A stretch of DNA of 18,317 nucleotides from JBGPIK01 sp041484845 (GTDB lineage Bacteria; Desulfobacterota; Binatia; UBA9968): positions 1-18,317 of the forward strand of contig JBGPIK010000093.1 in assembly GCA_041484845.1 (NCBI GenBank). Direction: 5' to 3'. The position numbers were made by a program, and so were the translations under genes. Positions 14,973 to 18,317 of this stretch are shown piece by piece (the first letter of the stretch is position 1; each line of letters begins with the position of its first letter). Below the pieces are notes generated by a model. That model searched no databases. It was not told where the DNA came from and worked only from the letters and a program-made list of their open reading frames with translations.

Positions 14973-16736
14973 TCAATGTCCCAAGGCGGCGACACTCGCG
15001 GCATGGCCATTGTCATTCTGCTCTATTAAGTACTGGTCCTTGATGTGCGCCAGTATTTCCGCGCGGTCCGGTGTTGCGCCGGCCGGCGTCGTCCGCTCGA
15101 TCTTTCGCAAGCCGCGGGCCAGTTGCTGATCGCCCAGGACTTCAGCAACCCAACGGGAAAAATCGCCGCTGTTAACATGGTGGCGCAACGACGCTAGAGG
15201 GATGCTCTGTATCGCCTGGTAAAACTCCGTCATGTTGTGAACGGTGATGGGCCTGCCGGCATCAATAAAGCGAAACGCTTTATCTTCGGGCAAGCGCGTA
15301 TCGGCATACTTACGCGCATGGTGCGCATGGCGCGTGATCCGCTCTTTAGGAATGAACACCTGCCAGGGTTGGGCCGCAGGGTCGGTCATCAGCAACCCGG
15401 CACAAGGCCATTCAATGCTATCCAGCGCGGTATGCGCAGCCGTGTCGCCGCGGCTTTGGGCCTGAAGAATTTTGGTCACAAAATAGCGCTCCTCTTCCAC
15501 CTTCGTGCTGGTGATAATGTGCGCACCGATGGCGTTGTAGGCCTCGGCAGCAAGCAGGCTGGGACGATACGTGACCAGACAAAAATTCCCCGTATTGCTG
15601 TCAAGGTATTCTAGGCAGGGGCTTCCCGCGCGAAAAAAATAGTGCGCCTCATCAATTAATATCCAGTGCGGAATACCCGTCGCATCTCGCGCCTCATGGA
15701 GTGACGCGAGCAGATCCTTTGTATAGTCAAGCTGCTCCGAAGGCGTCAACGAAGAAAGCGTGAGAACTATGCTAGTGGACTGTGTGGCCAACACCCGCGC
15801 GAGCGCCTGCGGCGAAGGCAAGGCTAGATCGTGCCCGAACGTCACGATCTTGGAGCGCTGCCCCATCTGGGTATAATCCCCTTCCGGGTCTATGATGCAA
15901 ACCCGATAACCGAGTTCTATAAGCTGTTCTGAAATCAGACCCGCGATCCATGATTTTCCCGAGCGCGGGTCGCCGCTAATAACGACATTCGCCCCGCTGG
16001 CAGGCAGCGTCACTCCGGAACCCTCGGATGTTTTTCCAAGCATCACGGCATGGCGCGCTGGAGACTTAACAATCCCGCCCCTTTCCAATAGCCTTCGAAC
16101 ATAAAGCGCTACGCCGGCGCCGCCGGGCTGGGAAAGCGAATCATCCGCCAGAGCCGTAACAGCTGGCACCGAACCTCTGGCCGCCACTCCAATCTCCGCA
16201 TCGAGAAACATCGGGATATCATTTTCCGCATCGCCGAAGGCAATCAGATTACGTTCGCTTCGCCCCAGCTCCTCGAGCGCCCGGCGAATCCCCACTCCCT
16301 TATTGATGCCGCTGGGAAGAACCATCATGGCCGCCCGGTTGAAAACCAGTTGAGCATCGATCCCGAAACGGCGAATGAGTTCGAGGAGTTTATTGGCGTG
16401 CTGCTCCCAGGTGCCGACGATAACGTTCCCGGTATGAAACGGCACGCCTTGAGCGCGCAACTCGCCCAGAAAATAGTCGGGGGGCGGGCTGCCAATCTGG
16501 ATAGTCCGCCCGAGGCTGCAGAGATAAACCACCGCGCCATTCTCCGCCACAACCGCATCGAGGGATGATAATTCCTCACATGCTCGTTGCACATCTTCTA
16601 AAACTCGACCCGTGACCAGGAGCGTGACAATCCCATGCAGGCGAGCCGCGGCAAGAGCCGCATAGAGCTCGGGGGCAGGATGACCGTTGGTGGCGCCGGT
16701 GCCGTCGAAATCACACGCAATAACGCGACAATACAT
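14973..16736 (-). CDS. Fusion of HAD-IIB phosphatase and HerA/DUF87-type P-loop ATPase
   Basis: A 587-residue fusion. Residues 1-215 are a complete HAD-IIB phosphatase: DFDGT (Asp9, Asp11), LLVTGR (Thr42), the Lys of GINKG (Lys146) and GDAEND (168-173). Family members dephosphorylate sugar phosphates. Residues about 225-465 are a P-loop ATPase of HerA/DUF87 type: Walker A GDPRSGKS (255-262), an IIDPEGDY strand (281-288) and Walker B HWILIDEAHYFF (357-368). Residues about 495-545 (VHNMTEFYQAIQSIP...HHVNSGDFSRWVAEVLGD) form a small helical region that vaguely recalls DUF5752-like stress domains; this is low confidence. All catalytic residues look intact. The ATG at 16736 gives the usual short HAD N-terminus. 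It has its own predicted sigma-54 promoter. No function is known to me for the fusion. Confidence 0.88.
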   Translation of the reverse strand: MYCRVIACDFDGTGATNGHPAPELYAALAAARLHGIVTLLVTGRVLEDVQRACEELSSLDAVVAENGAVVYLCSLGRTIQIGSPPPDYFLGELRAQGVPFHTGNVIVGTWEQHANKLLELIRRFGIDAQLVFNRAAMMVLPSGINKGVGIRRALEELGRSERNLIAFGDAENDIPMFLDAEIGVAARGSVPAVTALADDSLSQPGGAGVALYVRRLLERGGIVKSPARHAVMLGKTSEGSGVTLPASGANVVISGDPRSGKSWIAGLISEQLIELGYRVCIIDPEGDYTQMGQRSKIVTFGHDLALPSPQALARVLATQSTSIVLTLSSLTPSEQLDYTKDLLASLHEARDATGIPHWILIDEAHYFFRAGSPCLEYLDSNTGNFCLVTYRPSLLAAEAYNAIGAHIITSTKVEEERYFVTKILQAQSRGDTAAHTALDSIEWPCAGLLMTDPAAQPWQVFIPKERITRHAHHARKYADTRLPEDKAFRFIDAGRPITVHNMTEFYQAIQSIPLASLRHHVNSGDFSRWVAEVLGDQQLARGLRKIERTTPAGATPDRAEILAHIKDQYLIEQNDNGHAASVAALGH

Positions 16737-16832
16737 TTTCGCTCAATCCCGAATGGACACCATGAAAGAGTAACAACAATTGACCTTCTCTCCCATGGTC
16801 TTCGAAATCATGTTTTCTTAATAATGGATTGC

Positions 16833-16847
16833 GCAATAGTCATGCCT
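16833..16847 (-). promoter_or_regulatory. Predicted sigma-54 promoter of the HAD-ATPase gene
   Basis: Read leftward the site is AGGCATG-ACTA-TTGC followed by G, with exact GG-N10-GC spacing and a full TTGC. The predicted start is near 16821, about 85 nt before the ATG. The -24 block is inside the left arm of a 9-bp inverted repeat, which could let a DNA-binding protein block it. Confidence 0.65.
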
Positions 16848-17005
16848 GCGCCAACCAACATACAATAGCCAAATTGCGCAGGCAGCGCGTGATTCGAGCT
16901 AAGATTCCTTCTACACGTTTTCCACGGCTGGGAACGCCGCCTCCGCCGACTTCGCAAACTCACGAAGCGCCACAATAACGACAACCAGCGCTCTATCATC
17001 GCGCT

Positions 17006-17023
17006 TTTGTCAAAAATGGCAAA
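17006..17023. promoter_or_regulatory. Candidate activator site upstream of DUF2267 gene 2
   Basis: TTTGTCA-AAAA-TGGCAAA, the most symmetric copy of the shared motif (6 of 7 arm positions complementary). It is centred about 83 bp upstream of the predicted DUF2267 start and about 193 bp from the opposite HAD-ATPase start. It could bind one activator that serves both. Confidence 0.55.
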
Positions 17024-17071
17024 GATGAAATTGTCCCTATAAGCGGCGAAAGATTTTTGCAAAATTCTGGC

Positions 17072-17086
17072 CGGCACCAATTTTGC
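17072..17086 (+). promoter_or_regulatory. Predicted sigma-54 promoter of DUF2267 gene 2
   Basis: CGGCACC-AATT-TTGC followed by G, with exact GG-N10-GC spacing, GGCAC and TTGC intact. The predicted start is near 17098, about 95 nt before the ATG. Confidence 0.7.
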
Positions 17087-17192
17087 GCCTAGAAAACATT
17101 TTAGATCTGGAGGAGTTCTTATCCAGAGCCTAATTTGCATCCGTCACGTCTGCTCAGACAGATCGTGCACAACGAACTGAAGGAGTAATCGT

Positions 17193-17621
17193 ATGAGTAA
17201 CGCTGCCTTAAAGATTTTTGATGCGCCCCTGCAAAAAACACAGGTTTGGCTAAACGAGCTAATGAGTGAGTTGCAATGGGACGATAAGCCGCAAAAAACG
17301 TTTCTTGCGTTGCGCACGGCCTTGCATGCCTTGCGAGATCGGCTGACCGTGGAGGAGGCCGTCCATCTCGGTGCACAATTGCCTATTCTCCTACGAGGTT
17401 TCTACTATGAAGGATGGACACTTACGCAAAAGCCGATGAAGGAGCGGCATAAGAGCGATTTCCTTGATCACGTCGCGCGCGTTTTTCGCGACGATGACAC
17501 GGTTGATCCAGAGAAAGTGATGCGTGCCGTTTTCAAAATACTGGCGCGGCATATCAGTGCCGGAGAGATCGAAGATGTTAAACATGTGCTCCCCAAATCA
17601 CTGCAGGAGCTCTGGCCGTAA
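17193..17621 (+). CDS. DUF2267 family protein, second copy
   Basis: A complete 142-residue DUF2267 protein of unknown activity, with no signal peptide or membrane segment and a mostly helical appearance. It starts MSNAALKIFDAPLQKTQVWLNE at the ATG at 17193, seven bases after AAGGAG. The core LRTALHALRDRLTVEEAVHLGAQLP and the ending DVKHVLPKSLQELWP match the copy at the left edge of the window at about 70% identity overall. It shows how much of the other copy's N-terminus is missing. It is preceded by a sigma-54-type promoter and activator site, and it converges with the mlaC-like gene. A structural or regulatory role in stress is suggested only by context. Confidence 0.9.
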   Translation: MSNAALKIFDAPLQKTQVWLNELMSELQWDDKPQKTFLALRTALHALRDRLTVEEAVHLGAQLPILLRGFYYEGWTLTQKPMKERHKSDFLDHVARVFRDDDTVDPEKVMRAVFKILARHISAGEIEDVKHVLPKSLQELWP

Positions 17622-17659
17622 GAAACCGCTCTCTTGATCATGGATATTTCACGCGCATC

Positions 17660-17689
17660 TCGGAAATTCTAACATCATCATTCTTCCGA
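17660..17689. terminator. Possible hairpin between convergent DUF2267 and mlaC-like genes
   Basis: TCGGAA (17660-17665) and TTCCGA (17684-17689) can pair across an 18-nt loop in the short gap between the two stop codons. The stem is short and has no T-run, so support is modest. Confidence 0.3.
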
Positions 17690-17696
17690 CAATCGG

Positions 17697-18308
17697 CTAT
17701 CGAAACGGTGCTAATTTCTCGCGAATTCTGTCAAGCAACTCTGCAAATGAGTACCTCGCCAAAAGGCGGCTGAACTGGGAGCGATAATTGTTCACGATGC
17801 TGACGTTCTCGATCACGACATCGTATACTTTCCAATCTCCATTCACCTTATGCAATTTGTAATTGATAGCGAATTCTTCGCCCCGGTTCGTGATAGCTTT
17901 GGTGTCCACCTCAGCAAAATCCTGATCCTGAGTCTCGCGCGCCTAGAGAATTTTCTCACCGCTATAAGACTCGATGTTGCTGACATAAGATTCTTCCAGT
18001 AGCTGAGTGAATAACTTTAAAAACTCTTGCTGCTCTCCTCGGCTAATTCGCTGCCAGGTTGGACCCAGACAACGTCGGGCCATCTCGGCAAAATCAAAAC
18101 GCGGATAGATAACTTGACGCAAGCGGCTTCGTCGTTCCTCCTTCGCGCTTTTAGATTCTAGCTTGGGATTGTTTAGGATCTCTAAGACCTGATCGATGGT
18201 CGCGCGAGTCTGATCCGTGGGAACCCCCGGATGGGGACCAGTTGGAAAAAGAAGGCAAACCATTACAGCTAACCAGCCGAGTGTGAACGCTATGGATCTC
18301 AATTTCAT
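17697..18308 (-). pseudogene. MlaC/Ttg2D-family lipid-transport protein, interrupted by in-frame TAG
   Basis: MlaC-type periplasmic proteins carry phospholipid between the outer-membrane and inner-membrane Mla complexes. The N-terminal part (ATG at 18308) has a signal-peptide-like start (MKLRSIAFTLGWLAVMVCLLF) and family blocks FDFAEMARRCLGPTWQRIS and FTQLLEESYVSNIESYSGEKIL. A TAG codon at 17943-17945 then interrupts the frame. The same frame goes on with ARETQDQDFAEVDTKAI, INYKLHKVNGDWKVYDVVIENVSIVNNYRSQFSRLL and a TAG stop at 17697. Family sequences usually have Tyr at the TAG position, so one base change from TAT or TAC explains it. TAG also ends at least four other genes here, so recoding is unlikely. 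A GTG at 18309-18311 is a less likely start. The upstream part of any mla operon is outside the window. Confidence 0.85.
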
Positions 18309-18317
18309 CACGAGAGG

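Larger units (their letters stand above)
16737..17192. other. 456-bp divergent regulatory region
   Basis: No gene is supported in either direction. It lies between the HAD-ATPase (leftward) and the second DUF2267 gene (rightward). It has a -24/-12 element for each (16833-16847 and 17072-17086) and one strong activator-type palindrome (17006-17023). A perfect 10-bp palindrome ATTGCGCAAT (16828-16837) and a 9-bp inverted repeat (TGCCTGCGC 16843-16851, GCGCAGGCA 16876-16884) overlap or abut the leftward promoter. Confidence 0.65.

Noticed and set aside
1..18317. CRISPR array, tRNA, rRNA or transposase
   Set aside because: No regularly spaced repeats, no tRNA-like cloverleaf, no rRNA text and no transposase motifs were seen on either strand.

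Overview
The window looks like part of the chromosome of a Gram-negative bacterium of mid-range GC. It carries a gene of the MlaC outer-membrane lipid-transport family. Several intergenic regions hold good matches to the -24/-12 promoters of sigma-54 RNA polymerase. The phylum cannot be fixed from the sequence alone. The 110-bp TGTCAT...ATGACA repeat resembles elements I recall from uncultured soil and groundwater lineages such as NC10/Methylomirabilota, Nitrospirota and deltaproteobacteria-like groups, but that is only an impression.

Layout. A DUF2267 gene runs in from the left edge (2-499, +). dnaJ (639-1775, +) and dnaK (2066-3940, -) converge on the short interspersed repeat. A long structured dnaK upstream region follows, then hsp20 (4480-4974, -). 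Next is a leftward operon of CBS protein, nicotinate phosphoribosyltransferase and PRPP-type phosphoribosyltransferase (7782 down to 5149). A divergent intergenic region separates it from a rightward run: triple-BON protein, FmdB-type zinc ribbon, CBS-CBS-ACT protein, dienelactone-hydrolase-like alpha/beta hydrolase and class II (B12) ribonucleotide reductase (8260-12549). The reductase converges, over a shared hairpin, on a tandem UspA gene with a frameshift (12567-13428, -). Then come a mannose-1-phosphate guanylyltransferase (13863-14861, +) and a HAD phosphatase/HerA-type ATPase fusion (14973-16736, -). A second DUF2267 gene (17193-17621, +) follows, and finally an mlaC-like gene broken by an in-frame TAG (17697-18308, -).

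How the genes fit together. Chaperones (DnaK, DnaJ, Hsp20), UspA, CBS nucleotide sensors, NAD salvage (PncB), an oxygen-independent ribonucleotide reductase, and a PRTase plus alpha/beta hydrolase make up a stress, dormancy or low-energy island. The set closely parallels the Mycobacterium tuberculosis DosR dormancy regulon (hspX, usp genes, hrp1, pncB2, nrdZ, Rv0571c). Here the control signal appears to be sigma-54. Credible -24/-12 elements precede hsp20, dnaK, the CBS-pncB-PRT operon, the BON operon, the guanylyltransferase, the HAD-ATPase and the second DUF2267 gene. A recurrent interrupted palindrome (TTTGTCA-N4-TGRMAAR) lies about 60-85 bp upstream of four of the predicted start sites. 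It could be the binding site of one sigma-54 activator. This putative sigma-54 dormancy regulon is the main discovery candidate. The HAD-HerA fusion is the most unusual single protein.
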